Of a stretch of DNA of 64,000 bases, positions 39,809-49,303 are shown in pieces. The notes below the pieces were generated by a model. That model was not told the origin of the DNA. It saw only the letters and a program-made list of their open reading frames with translations, and made no database searches. The translations under genes were made by a program, and so were the position numbers. Origin of the DNA: an uncultured Glaciecola sp. (GTDB lineage: Bacteria > Pseudomonadota > Gammaproteobacteria > Enterobacterales > Alteromonadaceae). Numbering within the stretch: position 1 is the stretch's first letter; every line of letters begins with the position of its first letter. The stretch is taken from the NCBI GenBank assembly GCA_947496235.1, contig CANMCE010000001.1:1-64000 (forward strand), in the 5' to 3' direction.

Positions 39809-41724
39809 ATCTCTTACAGATTATTGATGGCTCTATAATTTTTGGTCAGCCACCGCTTTTAGATCATGCAAATTTACATATTCATGAAGGTGAACGTCTA
39901 TGTATTTTAGGTAGAAACGGTAGTGGTAAATCGACCTTACTTAAAGTTATTGCCAGTGAAATTCCATTAGATGATGGTCAATTATTAAAATCCAGAGATG
40001 TAAAGATATCTCGGTTATCACAAGACCCACCGCAGCGCACCGATGTTTTAATTTTTGACTATGTGGCGGAAGGTTTAGCAGATAATGCGGATCTAATTAA
40101 ACGCTATAATACTCAAACTTCAGTGGTAGCAGAAAATCCAACTGAAGAAGCACTAAATAAGTTGCAAGTACTGCAAGACGAGTTAGAAACCAAGAATGCA
40201 TGGGTGTTGGAACAACGAATTCATCAACTGTTGACTGAATTTGCATTAGATGCAAATCAAAATCTTTCCAGTTTATCAGGCGGGTGGCGTAGAAAAGCTG
40301 CGCTTGCTAGAGCTATGGTGCAAGATCCTGATATTTTGTTATTAGATGAGCCGACCAACCATTTAGACATTGATACGGTAAAGTGGTTAGAAAAAACCAT
40401 CATGAACTTTAGAGGCACTACCGTATTTATTAGCCATGACAGGGCTTTTATAAGACGCCTTTCAACTCGTATCCTTGATATTGATCGTGGTAAAGTCACT
40501 TCTTATGACACCGATTATGACAATTATCTGGTGCGCAAAGCAGAAGATTTAGATGTAGAACTCCAACATAACAATGCGTTTGACAAAAAGTTAGCCCAAG
40601 AAGAAGTCTGGATAAGGCAGGGTATCAAAGCTAGACGAACTCGCAACGAAGGACGGGTTAGGGCACTCAAAGCACTACGTGAAGAATTTAAAGCGCGTCG
40701 TAATGTCACCGGAAAAGCTGTCATATCATCAAATACTGGGCAAAAAAGTGGTAAACGTATATTTGAACTTGAAAATGTAAGTTACAAGTATGGTGATCAT
40801 CGAATTGTAGATAATCTAGATTTGCTTATTGCGCGAGGTGACAAACTAGCGCTAATTGGTCCAAATGGTTCAGGAAAGACAACCTTCATAAAATTATTGC
40901 TCGGTGAATTAACGCCGGATCAGGGTGAAATCATTCGGGGTACTAATATTGAAGTCGCTTACTTTGACCAACATAGAAGCCAGCTCGACTTAGAAAAAAC
41001 CGTAATAGATACAGTCGCAGATGGTAAGCGAGAATTAGTCATTAACGGTAATAATCGACATGTAATGAGCTATTTACAAGATTATTTGTTTACGCCAGAA
41101 AGAGTAAACGTACCCGTCAAAGCACTTTCTGGTGGTGAAAAAAACAGGCTAATGCTCGCACGCTTGATGCTGAAACCAAACAACTTGTTAATATTGGATG
41201 AACCAACAAATGATTTGGATGTCGAAACGCTCGAATTGCTTGAATCTTTGCTGGTTGACTATCAAGGCACGCTTATTTTAGTCAGCCATGACAGGGTATT
41301 TATTGATAACGTTGTGACAAGCTGTCTGTCGTTTGAAAATAATGGTACTATCCGTCAGTTTGTAGGTGGATATTCGGACGTTGAAGCTTGGTATCAGCAA
41401 CGTGATAGCGAGCAAGTTGTAAAATCCGTTGTAAAAAATGTACCAACAACGGAAAATATCAGTGAAAATAAATCGAATGTGGCGGTTAAGTCTCAGAAAC
41501 TTTCGTTTAATGAAAAGCGAGAATTATCCGAATTACCTAAGCTGATAGATGACTTGGAAATTCAAATTAGTGAGATTCAAGGTCAAATAAACCAAGTTGA
41601 CTTTTTTCAACAAGATGTGAGTGAAACTCAACCGATTTTAGATAAATTGGCATTGCTAGAAGAAAAACTGGACACAAGTTTTGAGCGATGGCAATTGTTA
41701 GAAGATAAAAACAATAACGCGTAG
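39805..41724 (+). CDS. uup: ABC-F family ATPase Uup
   Basis: This soluble ABC-F protein has 639 residues, two ATP-binding domains and no membrane segment. Walker A motifs are GRNGSGKST and GPNGSGKTT, signatures LSGGWRRKAALARAM and LSGGEKNRLMLARLM, and Walker B motifs ILLLDEPTNHLD and LLILDEPTNDLD. The interdomain linker is rich in Arg and Lys, and the C-terminal 90 residues form the coiled-coil DNA-binding extension of Uup. ABC-F proteins act at the ribosome; Uup also affects transposon excision and branched DNA. Confidence 0.94.
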   Translation: MNLLQIIDGSIIFGQPPLLDHANLHIHEGERLCILGRNGSGKSTLLKVIASEIPLDDGQLLKSRDVKISRLSQDPPQRTDVLIFDYVAEGLADNADLIKRYNTQTSVVAENPTEEALNKLQVLQDELETKNAWVLEQRIHQLLTEFALDANQNLSSLSGGWRRKAALARAMVQDPDILLLDEPTNHLDIDTVKWLEKTIMNFRGTTVFISHDRAFIRRLSTRILDIDRGKVTSYDTDYDNYLVRKAEDLDVELQHNNAFDKKLAQEEVWIRQGIKARRTRNEGRVRALKALREEFKARRNVTGKAVISSNTGQKSGKRIFELENVSYKYGDHRIVDNLDLLIARGDKLALIGPNGSGKTTFIKLLLGELTPDQGEIIRGTNIEVAYFDQHRSQLDLEKTVIDTVADGKRELVINGNNRHVMSYLQDYLFTPERVNVPVKALSGGEKNRLMLARLMLKPNNLLILDEPTNDLDVETLELLESLLVDYQGTLILVSHDRVFIDNVVTSCLSFENNGTIRQFVGGYSDVEAWYQQRDSEQVVKSVVKNVPTTENISENKSNVAVKSQKLSFNEKRELSELPKLIDDLEIQISEIQGQINQVDFFQQDVSETQPILDKLALLEEKLDTSFERWQLLEDKNNNA

Positions 41725-41738
41725 TAGCAGGATATTTA

Positions 41739-43454
41739 ATGAAATTAACGCCAATAGTAAGCGCAATGCTTCTTGCCAGTTCCAGTGCTGTTTATGCAGC
41801 CTCATATGAAGTTCAAGAAATTCCGCTCTCTGACACTGTTAATCAACACTTTGCAGTTTCGATTGATAACCAAGGGATGACATTAAGTACTGGACGAGTA
41901 AGATACAATCCACCTATTGATCTATCACTATTTGATCCAGATAACCATTTTGGTTTGTCCGATCCAGACGCTGCAGCCGAAGGTAATTTTAACGTAAACG
42001 ACCTTTCGATTGTTTATCAAGACTTAACAGCCGCATCTACTAGTGGTGATGTAAGGCTACAAAAATTGTCTAACGTCTTGGCTTATAGTTCAGATGGTAC
42101 TGAGGTTAGCTATGTTAATGGTTTTGATACAGAGACGGAAGCTACCAATGGTTATACATATTCATTGTTAACGGCAGCAACAGACAATGTTAATGGCACA
42201 CATATCGTGGGTAACATGGCAGGTCCATATTCTGTTGTTAACTATGTAGACGAAAATGACGCCGAACAAGTTTATGTGGTAAATAATTTTGCCCAGCGTG
42301 GATTTGTTCAAGTAGGTGAAAATGTAGTTGAACTTGTCCCTGAATTTGCACGCGCTGGCGGGTTTAGTTTTGCGGCAGCCATAAATGATAACCTACAAGT
42401 TGCAGGTATTAGTTCTGTTGGTGCATCAGACCCTATTACAGAATTACTAGATAACTGTGAAGACGCTGAAATAAGACCAGACTTACCATTAGAAGTTTGT
42501 AATTATCTGCTTTATAACACCAATAATTTTGCTCAGGCATTTCTCACAAACACGGGCTTCTTGGTTGGAAATAATCGTAATACAGAATTAGAGTCCATTC
42601 CGACGAGCCACCTAGATATGCGTCCAACACTCTGGCAGCTTGACGCTAACGGTAATATTTTATCCACACAGATCTTTGATCTGTTACATACGCCAGAAGA
42701 GTTTTCACTGAATATGTATACTCGTGTTACAGATATCAATAACGATGGCGTTATGGTGGGTTTTACAACCACAGATGATACACCTCGAGAAGGCGGTCTG
42801 ATTGCGGTTGCTACAGCATTTGAAAATGGCGCTGCTGAACGGTTATTTGAATCTGACCAGATCAAAGCGAGTTATGCAATGGGCATCAATGACAATGATT
42901 ATGTGGTTGGTTTTTATCCGCAAATTGTTAATGACATCATTCGTAATAGAATGTTTGTATTTAATCGTCAAACCGACGAACTAAGGTTACCTGATGGATT
43001 TTTTGTGACTTCAACAACTTATCCTAGAGCGATTAATAACAATAATTTAGTGGTAGGGGACGCTGAGTCCGACGTACTAGACCCAAGCACGCGGAAAGTA
43101 TCCGGGTTTTTGTATGATATTGATAATGACACTTTCACTAATCTGAATGATCTGCTCCCTTGCGATTCTCCTTACTTTATTATTTCGGCAAATGATATTA
43201 ATGACGAAAACCAAATTATCGCAGATGCTCAAATAAACCGTCCACGTAAGGATATAACGGGTGAGTTGATTTCTGATGAGACTGACACTGGTGATGTTGT
43301 GGTTAGTGTAATTCTAAATCCGACTGGTGCTGCGCCTTCTGATTGTAGTTCAGAAGACGATGACACTATTGAACGTCAAGGTGCGAGTAATAGTTTATTT
43401 ATTGCATTAGGCTTATTAGTTATTTCAGTCTTTCGAAGAAAGATTAAATCATAG
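41739..43454 (+). CDS. DUF3466 family exported protein with a C-terminal membrane anchor
   Basis: This 571-residue protein has a signal peptide ending AVYA-ASYE. Repeated segments (e.g. VAGISSVGASD, VGFTTTDDT, VVGDAESD, each after an IND or INN turn) suggest a β-propeller-like or repeat fold. It ends with a polar stretch, one hydrophobic segment (LFIALGLLVISVF) and RRKIKS, a layout like C-terminal sorting tags (GlyGly-CTERM type), though the exact motif is not clear. The uup–DUF3466–rmf–fabA order is conserved in Vibrio-type genomes. Function is unknown. Confidence 0.82.
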   Translation: MKLTPIVSAMLLASSSAVYAASYEVQEIPLSDTVNQHFAVSIDNQGMTLSTGRVRYNPPIDLSLFDPDNHFGLSDPDAAAEGNFNVNDLSIVYQDLTAASTSGDVRLQKLSNVLAYSSDGTEVSYVNGFDTETEATNGYTYSLLTAATDNVNGTHIVGNMAGPYSVVNYVDENDAEQVYVVNNFAQRGFVQVGENVVELVPEFARAGGFSFAAAINDNLQVAGISSVGASDPITELLDNCEDAEIRPDLPLEVCNYLLYNTNNFAQAFLTNTGFLVGNNRNTELESIPTSHLDMRPTLWQLDANGNILSTQIFDLLHTPEEFSLNMYTRVTDINNDGVMVGFTTTDDTPREGGLIAVATAFENGAAERLFESDQIKASYAMGINDNDYVVGFYPQIVNDIIRNRMFVFNRQTDELRLPDGFFVTSTTYPRAINNNNLVVGDAESDVLDPSTRKVSGFLYDIDNDTFTNLNDLLPCDSPYFIISANDINDENQIIADAQINRPRKDITGELISDETDTGDVVVSVILNPTGAAPSDCSSEDDDTIERQGASNSLFIALGLLVISVFRRKIKS

Positions 43455-43480
43455 AAATACTAGTCGTTGAATTTACACAA

Positions 43481-43505
43481 AAAAGCCACATTAGTGGCTT
43501 TTTTT
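43481..43505 (+). terminator. Terminator after the DUF3466 gene
   Basis: Stem AAAAGCCAC (43481–43489) / GTGGCTTTT (43494–43502), loop ATTA, followed by T. Confidence 0.9.
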
Positions 43506-43717
43506 ATAACCTGAGAAACTAAATAACTAAACATTTATTTAAAATTGTTCCTAATAGAATTTTCTCGTAAAAACAATAAGTTGGTTAGTCTTTATACCTA
43601 TTATTAATTTTCATCCTTGCATAAGTATTCAGATAAGAGTATCAAGTTAATTGAGGTTGGAAATTGTCCATGCAGTTTCCAAATATCTCACTTCAAAATA
43701 ACCAAGAGAGGTTCTTA

Positions 43718-43894
43718 ATGAAAAGACAAAAAAGAGATAAGTTGAGTAGAGCGCATTCAAAAGGTTACCAAGCGGGAATCAATGGCAGATCAAAAGACAT
43801 GTGTCCGTTTCAGACATCGGATGCACGTTCTCAGTGGTTAGGTGGATGGCGAGAGGCCCTTAGTGATAGGCAAGTGGGATTGACGCCTCGTTAA
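43718..43894 (+). CDS. rmf: Ribosome modulation factor
   Basis: RMF dimerises 70S ribosomes into inactive 100S particles in stationary phase. The 58-residue product matches the family along its length: MKRQKRDKLSRAHSKGYQAG, then GRSKDMCPFQTSDARSQWLG and GWREALSDR. The ATG at 43718 is the true start because the family begins MKRQKRD and because GAGAGG lies seven bases upstream; a longer frame from a TTG at 43664 adds 18 unrelated residues. It converges with fabA over a shared terminator. Confidence 0.96.
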   Translation: MKRQKRDKLSRAHSKGYQAGINGRSKDMCPFQTSDARSQWLGGWREALSDRQVGLTPR

Positions 43895-43911
43895 ATAATA
43901 ATAGATTTTTT

Positions 43912-43937
43912 TGCCCCGGTAATAACCGGGGCATTTT
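43912..43937. terminator. Bidirectional terminator between rmf and fabA
   Basis: Perfect arms TGCCCCGGT (43912–43920) and ACCGGGGCA (43925–43933), loop AATA, with T runs on both sides. Confidence 0.9.
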
Positions 43938-43940
43938 ATA

Positions 43941-44459
43941 TTAGAAAGCAGAAGTGTCTTGAAATAATCCTACTTTTAAATCTTTTGCAGTATAAATAGT
44001 TCTTCCATCTACAGACACTGAACCGTCAGCCATACCCATAAACAGTTTTCGCTTAATCACGCGTTTAAAATCTATTCTGTAAGTGACTTTTTTCGCGGTA
44101 GGTAATATTTGCCCAGTAAATTTTACTTCGCCCACACCTAAAGCTCTTCCTTTACCAGGACCACCTGACCAGCCGAGGAAAAAACCAACTAACTGCCACA
44201 TTGCATCTAGGCCCAAACAACCTGGCATTACTGGATCACCAGGGAAATGACAATCAAAAAACCATAGATCTGGTGTGATATCAAGTTCAGCCTCTATGTA
44301 TCCCTTGTCAAACTCACCACCTTCTTCAGTTATTGTGGTTATTCTGTCCATCATTAGCATATTAGGGGCTGGCAATTGGCTGTTACCTGGTCCAAACATT
44401 TCACCACGACTACAGGCTAATAGATCTTCTCTATCAAAACTATTCTTTTTATTTGTCAT
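43941..44459 (-). CDS. fabA: 3-hydroxydecanoyl-ACP dehydratase/isomerase
   Basis: FabA dehydrates 3-hydroxydecanoyl-ACP and isomerises the product, the branch point of unsaturated fatty acid synthesis. The 172-residue hot-dog-fold protein has the active-site histidine H71 in [14 protein letters not shown] and the aspartate D85 in [18 protein letters not shown]. Length and N-terminus ([16 protein letters not shown]) are typical. A near-perfect FabR-type operator lies 33 bases upstream of the start. Confidence 0.97.
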   Translation of the reverse strand: MTNKKNSFDREDLLACSRGEMFGPGNSQLPAPNMLMMDRITTITEEGGEFDKGYIEAELDITPDLWFFDCHFPGDPVMPGCLGLDAMWQLVGFFLGWSGGPGKGRALGVGEVKFTGQILPTAKKVTYRIDFKRVIKRKLFMGMADGSVSVDGRTIYTAKDLKVGLFQDTSAF

Positions 44460-44491
44460 CTTTATACTTCACCTTTATGTAGAGTGCGCAA

Positions 44492-44515
44492 TTTAGCGTA
44501 CACTTGTACGCTAAA
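44492..44515 (-). promoter_or_regulatory. FabR-type operator in the fabA promoter region
   Basis: A perfect 24-bp palindrome with arms TTTAGCGTACA and TGTACGCTAAA and a CT centre. The core AGCGTACAnnTGTACGCT agrees with the known FabR box of enterobacterial and Vibrio fabA/fabB promoters. Position just upstream of fabA supports repression by FabR with unsaturated acyl-ACP or acyl-CoA. Confidence 0.8.
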
Positions 44516-44641
44516 CAACTCTGAACAGTATATTTCTTTAATATTCATGAAAATTTAATACTTTATGTCATAATAAATAAGAATTTAGTAGTATTTAAAC
44601 CACGAATTAACGTTTTTCAAGGCAATTATTAAGAAATAAAA

Positions 44642-44944
44642 ATGGCAAATAAGAAATTACAAGCGAATGCTGAAAAACAAAAAAGATTTCGAGAAAAACA
44701 AAAATCACTTGGAAGAAAAATGGTGCGAGGCTATATCACACCAGAAGCGCAAGAAAATTATAAAATCATTGCGGAAAAGACGGGGTGGACGGACAGTGAA
44801 ATCATCAGTAATTCGTTACGCATAACTTACGCAGCGTACAAGAATGGGCAAATTAAGTTTCTTAACAAATGGTTGTTAGATGATGATAAGAAACGAAAAA
44901 TAAAACAGTTTATCGCGCAAAAACAAAATGATAGTCAAGAATAG
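44642..44944 (+). CDS. Basic protein with a possible ribbon-helix-helix domain
   Basis: I do not recognise the family of this 100-residue protein. It is very basic at both ends (KLQANAEKQKRFREKQKSLG; DDDKKRKIKQF). The middle, KMVRGYITPEAQENYKIIAE followed by KTGWTDSEIISNSLRITYAA, has the pattern strand–helix–helix of a ribbon-helix-helix DNA-binding protein. It may be a small regulator of the genes that follow. There is no strong ribosome-binding site (AAGAAATAAAA). Confidence 0.6.
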   Translation: MANKKLQANAEKQKRFREKQKSLGRKMVRGYITPEAQENYKIIAEKTGWTDSEIISNSLRITYAAYKNGQIKFLNKWLLDDDKKRKIKQFIAQKQNDSQE

Positions 44945-44988
44945 TCAGCTAAGTTTACTTCGATGAATAAGGCATTATGGAGGCGTTA

Positions 44989-45492
44989 ATGACAACAAAA
45001 TTATTTTTGAAATCCATCGGAATATGGGTCCTTTGTATATTCTATCTTAGTGCTTGCACAACACAGTTAACACCAAGATATGATCAAGCACTGTTCACTG
45101 GAGTTACGCAAACAAATGTTAAAGCGTTGGAGTTGTTTGCAGCAGTATCGGCAGGCACTGACATGCTCAACTGTGGATCTAGAGCTCAACATTTTAATCA
45201 GGTTATTGGAAATTTAGATGCGTTATCTTTGCAATCAAAAGCTCGGCCTGTACCAAAAAACTCAGTCACCGAAGAGGTAAATGCATTTTTGGCGTCTAAA
45301 GGTGTTGGCAGTTTAGCAGAAGATATAGCTCCAAGCGCTGTCTCACTAGAGCATGCTTCAAGTATAATAGCTAAAATGAAAGAAGTTGACTGTAAGACTG
45401 GATTAAAACCGGGTGCTGTAATGGCTTTTAGAAATGCTTTTATAATCTCAATGGATCAAGCCATAACATATGAATCTTTCTTAGCTCAATAA
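44989..45492 (+). CDS. Small lipoprotein of unknown function
   Basis: The 167-residue precursor has a lipoprotein signal peptide with lipobox LSAC (IFYLSACTTQLTP). The mature part is helical, with a pair of cysteines (DMLNCGSRAQHF and KEVDCKTGLKPG) that could form a disulfide. The start at 44989 is chosen because GGAGG (44979–44983) is ideally spaced for it; an ATG at 44977 overlaps that site. It is 11 bases upstream of the next gene, so they are probably co-transcribed. Confidence 0.7.
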   Translation: MTTKLFLKSIGIWVLCIFYLSACTTQLTPRYDQALFTGVTQTNVKALELFAAVSAGTDMLNCGSRAQHFNQVIGNLDALSLQSKARPVPKNSVTEEVNAFLASKGVGSLAEDIAPSAVSLEHASSIIAKMKEVDCKTGLKPGAVMAFRNAFIISMDQAITYESFLAQ

Positions 45493-45503
45493 AGGAGTAA
45501 CCA

Positions 45504-45848
45504 ATGTCTTTGGATTTAAACCAACTGATTTCTGACATGAAGTCAGCAGCTTCGCAAGTCATTAACCAAGATGTGAGTTTATTACGAGGTTTCTCTGAGC
45601 GCCAATTAACAGCCTTGGCAAAACAAGCAGAGCTTATCGCGAATGGTGTGTTAACAGGGGATATAGATGAAGATTTACGAGATTTTTTCTTAGACTCCCT
45701 TGAAGATATGGCTTTAAATTTTGCAAAAACGTTACGTGGCCTTTTAATGGCCACCATTGAAAAAGTGTGGAATGCTATAGTTGGTGTACTATGGGGTGCT
45801 ATAGGGACAGCAACTGGGATTGATTTAATGCCACCATCAGGACAATAA
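45504..45848 (+). CDS. Hypothetical protein with amphipathic/hydrophobic C-terminus
   Basis: This 114-residue protein has no recognised domain. The first 75 residues are helical and acidic; the segment KTLRGLLMATIEKVWNAIVG and then VLWGAIGTATGIDLMPP is hydrophobic enough to insert in or lie on a membrane. A perfect AAAGGAG precedes its ATG. The spacing to the upstream lipoprotein gene suggests that the two products work together at the envelope. Confidence 0.65.
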   Translation: MSLDLNQLISDMKSAASQVINQDVSLLRGFSERQLTALAKQAELIANGVLTGDIDEDLRDFFLDSLEDMALNFAKTLRGLLMATIEKVWNAIVGVLWGAIGTATGIDLMPPSGQ

Positions 45849-45935
45849 AATTCTATAAACTTCAACTTAAATTTAAATGGCACTAATTTGAAAAGCGGCA
45901 GTCAGAATTAAAGTGTTTTTAACAAGGTTGACTCG

Positions 45936-46451
45936 GTGAAAGCCTTAATAACTTCTTTATCACTTTCAATATTATTTGTCGCTACGGGCTATGCGTTACC
46001 TGAACCGAAAAAAATTCCAGTGCAAGGTGCAACGTCTGCTGACTGGAACAAAGATACCTTTTGGTACGAACCTTGGGGAAGTTCAGGTGTACATAAAGGA
46101 ATGGATATCTTTGCTAAAAAGGGCGAAGACGTATTAGCGTCTACGAATTTAGTCATTTTATTTAAAGGTGAAATAAATAAAGGCGGTAAGGTAGTTCTTG
46201 CACTTGGCCCCAAATGGCGTATTCATTATTTTGCCCACATGGATTCGCTAGATGAAAACCTTGGGATTTTCATGAATGTCGGTGAAAAGCTTGGGGAAGT
46301 TGGAAACACTGGAAACGCCCAAGGAAAACCGGCGCACCTGCATTATTCTGTCCGGAATCTCATTCCAAATCCCTCTAGAATTGACGATAGTACACAAGGT
46401 CATAAAAAGGCGTTTTTTATTAATCCTATAGAGTATTTACAGGCGCACTAA
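45936..46451 (+). CDS. M23-family peptidase-like exported protein
   Basis: This 171-residue exported protein has a signal peptide ending GYA-LPEP. The M23 zinc metallopeptidase pattern is present: HKGMDIFAKKGEDV supplies the first His and Asp, IHYFAHMDSL a further His, and PAHLHYSVRN the HxH motif. M23 enzymes cut peptidoglycan cross-links. The protein is only the catalytic domain with no LysM or coiled-coil. The start is a GTG at 45936 after AAGG. It ends one base before the convergent photolyase-like gene. Confidence 0.8.
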   Translation: MKALITSLSLSILFVATGYALPEPKKIPVQGATSADWNKDTFWYEPWGSSGVHKGMDIFAKKGEDVLASTNLVILFKGEINKGGKVVLALGPKWRIHYFAHMDSLDENLGIFMNVGEKLGEVGNTGNAQGKPAHLHYSVRNLIPNPSRIDDSTQGHKKAFFINPIEYLQAH

Positions 46452-46452
46452 A

Positions 46453-47940
46453 CTATCGCGTTGAGTTTGAACCTGGTTTTGAGTGCAGTTTAAGAATACG
46501 TTTAGCTTCTTCTTGAACGTCTTTTCTATCGCGGAAACCCCAAAGCCTTAATCGCGCATTTTTACTACTTTCTTCAAGGTCAATGACAGGTGCAAAATAA
46601 TCTCTGTGAATGTCGAAATCTAATATCTGAGCGTCTAACGGCGGAATTTTCCAAGGTTCGTGAATATATTCAGTGGGTAATCGAGATAATTCCGGTACCC
46701 AGCGTTTTATAAAAACGCCATCTGGATCCTTTTCTTGAGATTGTTTGACAGGGTTATAAAGACGTAGTGTATTTGTGCCTGTTACACCTGCTTGCATCTG
46801 AATTTGAGGGTAATGGATGCCCGGCTCAAAATCGAGAAATTTTTGTGCAAGAAATATCGCAGCTTCGCGCCAGTCAACATTAAGATGATGAGTAAGAAAA
46901 CTGACTAGCATAGCTCGCATTCTAAAATTTACATATCCCGTCTGTTCTAACGCTCGAATACTTGCATCAATGATGGGATAACCGGTTTTACCAAGTTTCC
47001 ATGCCTGCAAACTTTCTTTTGATTGTTTACTTTCATCATACGGATAGGCTTCATAGGCTTTGTTCAAGGGACGGCTTTGCATCTCACATTCAGATTCAAA
47101 TTTTTGGATAAAATGACAGCGCCACTGTAAACGATCTTGAAAAGCAGAAATGGATTTTTGCCAACCTTTTCGATCATTATGTTGCAAACTATATTGCCAG
47201 ACTTGTTTAATACTCAAGTTTCCCCATGCTAAATAAGGCGATAATCGACTACAACTGCTGCGAGCTATGCTTGGATTACCTATATTTCCGAAATATGATC
47301 TACCACGTTCCTTATAAAAGTCGCGCATCGTATGCCAAGCAGCTTGTTCGCCACCATATTGAAAAACTGGATTTTTTTCAGTCCAAGATTGTGGTGTGGT
47401 AAAGCGTTCGATATTTATTGCTTGATGTTCAACCCATTGAGCTTGCTGTAAGTCGGGGTCATTGGTAGCTGTGGACAAGGTTTTAACTCTATACTTTCTC
47501 CAGTCATTCCTATTGGATAAGCGTCTTCGGACTGCGCCATAATCAGATTCCTGCCACTTTATGTTTAACTGATTGCAAAGAGTTGCTACGGCTTTATCTC
47601 GTTGAAAAGTATTCAAGGTGCCAGTTTCTTGATAACTAAATAGCCATCGCATGCCAAGACGGTGTAAACAACTGAATAGATTCTCTGCATTCTGTTTTAC
47701 AATCAGAATAGATGTATTAAACGCTTGTAACTGTGAGTTTAAATCTTTAAGTGACTGGTAAATAAATCGCCAATGTCGAATATCCATGTGAGGATCTTCC
47801 AGCAGTAGGGGTTCGACCAAATAAACCAATAAAATGGGTTTTTGCAATTTAATAGCGTTGAAAAGCGGTTCATGATCTAACAATCTAAGATCACGTTTAA
47901 ACCAAACCACTGAAAAACCTGTCTCTATTTGCTTTTCCAT
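46453..47940 (-). CDS. Cryptochrome/photolyase family protein (PHR2-like)
   Basis: This 495-residue FAD protein has an N-terminal Rossmann-like photolyase domain ([20 protein letters not shown]) and a helical FAD-binding domain ([18 protein letters not shown], then [18 protein letters not shown] and [20 protein letters not shown]). It differs from its three neighbours and from E. coli PhrB, for example in [20 protein letters not shown]. It may repair DNA or sense light. It overlaps the end of the DASH gene by 16 bases and is translated after it. Confidence 0.85.
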   Translation of the reverse strand: MEKQIETGFSVVWFKRDLRLLDHEPLFNAIKLQKPILLVYLVEPLLLEDPHMDIRHWRFIYQSLKDLNSQLQAFNTSILIVKQNAENLFSCLHRLGMRWLFSYQETGTLNTFQRDKAVATLCNQLNIKWQESDYGAVRRRLSNRNDWRKYRVKTLSTATNDPDLQQAQWVEHQAINIERFTTPQSWTEKNPVFQYGGEQAAWHTMRDFYKERGRSYFGNIGNPSIARSSCSRLSPYLAWGNLSIKQVWQYSLQHNDRKGWQKSISAFQDRLQWRCHFIQKFESECEMQSRPLNKAYEAYPYDESKQSKESLQAWKLGKTGYPIIDASIRALEQTGYVNFRMRAMLVSFLTHHLNVDWREAAIFLAQKFLDFEPGIHYPQIQMQAGVTGTNTLRLYNPVKQSQEKDPDGVFIKRWVPELSRLPTEYIHEPWKIPPLDAQILDFDIHRDYFAPVIDLEESSKNARLRLWGFRDRKDVQEEAKRILKLHSKPGSNSTR

Positions 47941-49187
47941 TTCGCTATAAAATGTCCGTCGGGATCGTAAGTTTGAGTTTGTTTTTCTAAGTTAAATTGT
48001 CGATGTCCTCTGGGATCGCTGCCAACGCCAGCAAGGTATTGCCAATTGCCATAATTGCTCGCCACATCAAAATCAATCAGTTGCTGTTCGAAAAAAGCAG
48101 CGCCGTAGCGCCAATCAAGGCCTAATTCATGGACAAAGCAGCTGGCAACTAACTGTCGACCTCTATTTGACATAAAACCAGTCGTATTCAGTTGTCGCAT
48201 ACAAGCATCTACAATTGCGTATCCTGTTTTACCTTGTCGCCAACTATTGAACTTTTCGTCGCTATGATTAGTGTTAGGTACTTTTTGCTGAATGCCTGCA
48301 AAGTGAAAAAAGTCTTTACCGTGCTTTAAATGGGACCAATGGAAAAACTCACGCCACAATAATTCAAAAAACAGCCAATAGGTGGAATCGTTTTTTATTC
48401 TCGATTGCTCGTATTCTTTGATTTTTTCTAGCACTCGAGCAGGGGATACACAACCTAGCGCCAAATAGGCAGATAGCCGACTAGAAAAATCCCACCCATC
48501 GAGACCATTACGTGTTTGTTTATATTCTTGTAAGCTATCAGTTTCAAAAAAGTAATCTTGTATTCTTAGTTGAGCTCCTTTTTCTCCGCCAATATAGTCA
48601 AGATCCTTAGGCATCCCAAACTCGTATATGGGCATCCCTTCTAATTTAACTTCCATCGGTGCTACATTAATTTTACTAGGAAATTCCAAAGGTTTTCTTG
48701 GGTCGCTATATTTCTCTACTTTATTTCTAAACGGCGAAAATACATTAGGCATGTCGGGTAATGCGAAAGGAAGGTTATCTTGCTTAAAAAGATAGTGAGA
48801 ATTGCTTTGGGTAAAACTGATATTAGTAAGCTTTTGTTTAAGTAAGTTAACCTGAGAAACTTCGTTATAACCAAAGTGCTTTTCAAGGCTTAGATGTTGA
48901 ATTTGGTTTTGTTTGATAAAGTCAGGAATAAGATCAACAGGATCGCCTTGCAAAACAAACAAATCTACACCCACATCCTTCAGTCTTTTTCGCAAATCTA
49001 CTAATGAGGATTGCAGAAATGCAAGACGATGTTTCCCCATAGCTACGCAATCATACGCATTTTTAATAAACCATTTAGGTTCCACAACAAAGACTGCAAC
49101 TAATTGTGTGCTTTGTTCAACTGCGGTAATAAGCGCTTCGTTATCATCAAGTCTTAAGTCGAACCTAAACCAATGTAAACTTTTCAC
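47925..49187 (-). CDS. DASH-family cryptochrome
   Basis: This 420-residue protein has the cryptochrome-DASH pattern: [19 protein letters not shown], the FAD-domain motif [41 protein letters not shown], and the DASH signature [24 protein letters not shown] proteins repair cyclobutane dimers in single-stranded DNA. It is divergent from the class I photolyase gene across a 116-bp gap that must hold both promoters. Confidence 0.92.
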   Translation of the reverse strand: MKSLHWFRFDLRLDDNEALITAVEQSTQLVAVFVVEPKWFIKNAYDCVAMGKHRLAFLQSSLVDLRKRLKDVGVDLFVLQGDPVDLIPDFIKQNQIQHLSLEKHFGYNEVSQVNLLKQKLTNISFTQSNSHYLFKQDNLPFALPDMPNVFSPFRNKVEKYSDPRKPLEFPSKINVAPMEVKLEGMPIYEFGMPKDLDYIGGEKGAQLRIQDYFFETDSLQEYKQTRNGLDGWDFSSRLSAYLALGCVSPARVLEKIKEYEQSRIKNDSTYWLFFELLWREFFHWSHLKHGKDFFHFAGIQQKVPNTNHSDEKFNSWRQGKTGYAIVDACMRQLNTTGFMSNRGRQLVASCFVHELGLDWRYGAAFFEQQLIDFDVASNYGNWQYLAGVGSDPRGHRQFNLEKQTQTYDPDGHFIAKWKSK

Positions 49188-49303
49188 GTTTAATCCAAGG
49201 CAACTATTTTCTTTCTGTGTTTTACCTCCATGGCGTTAATTTCGATCGTTTTTTACCTAACTAGAGTAAATATCAGCATAAGTAACTGGAGAATAATATT
49301 TAC

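Noticed and set aside
45440-45883. A 147-residue minus-strand frame opposite the 114-residue hypothetical gene
   Set aside because: The plus-strand gene has a perfect AAAGGAG site and fits the operon spacing; the antisense frame has neither.
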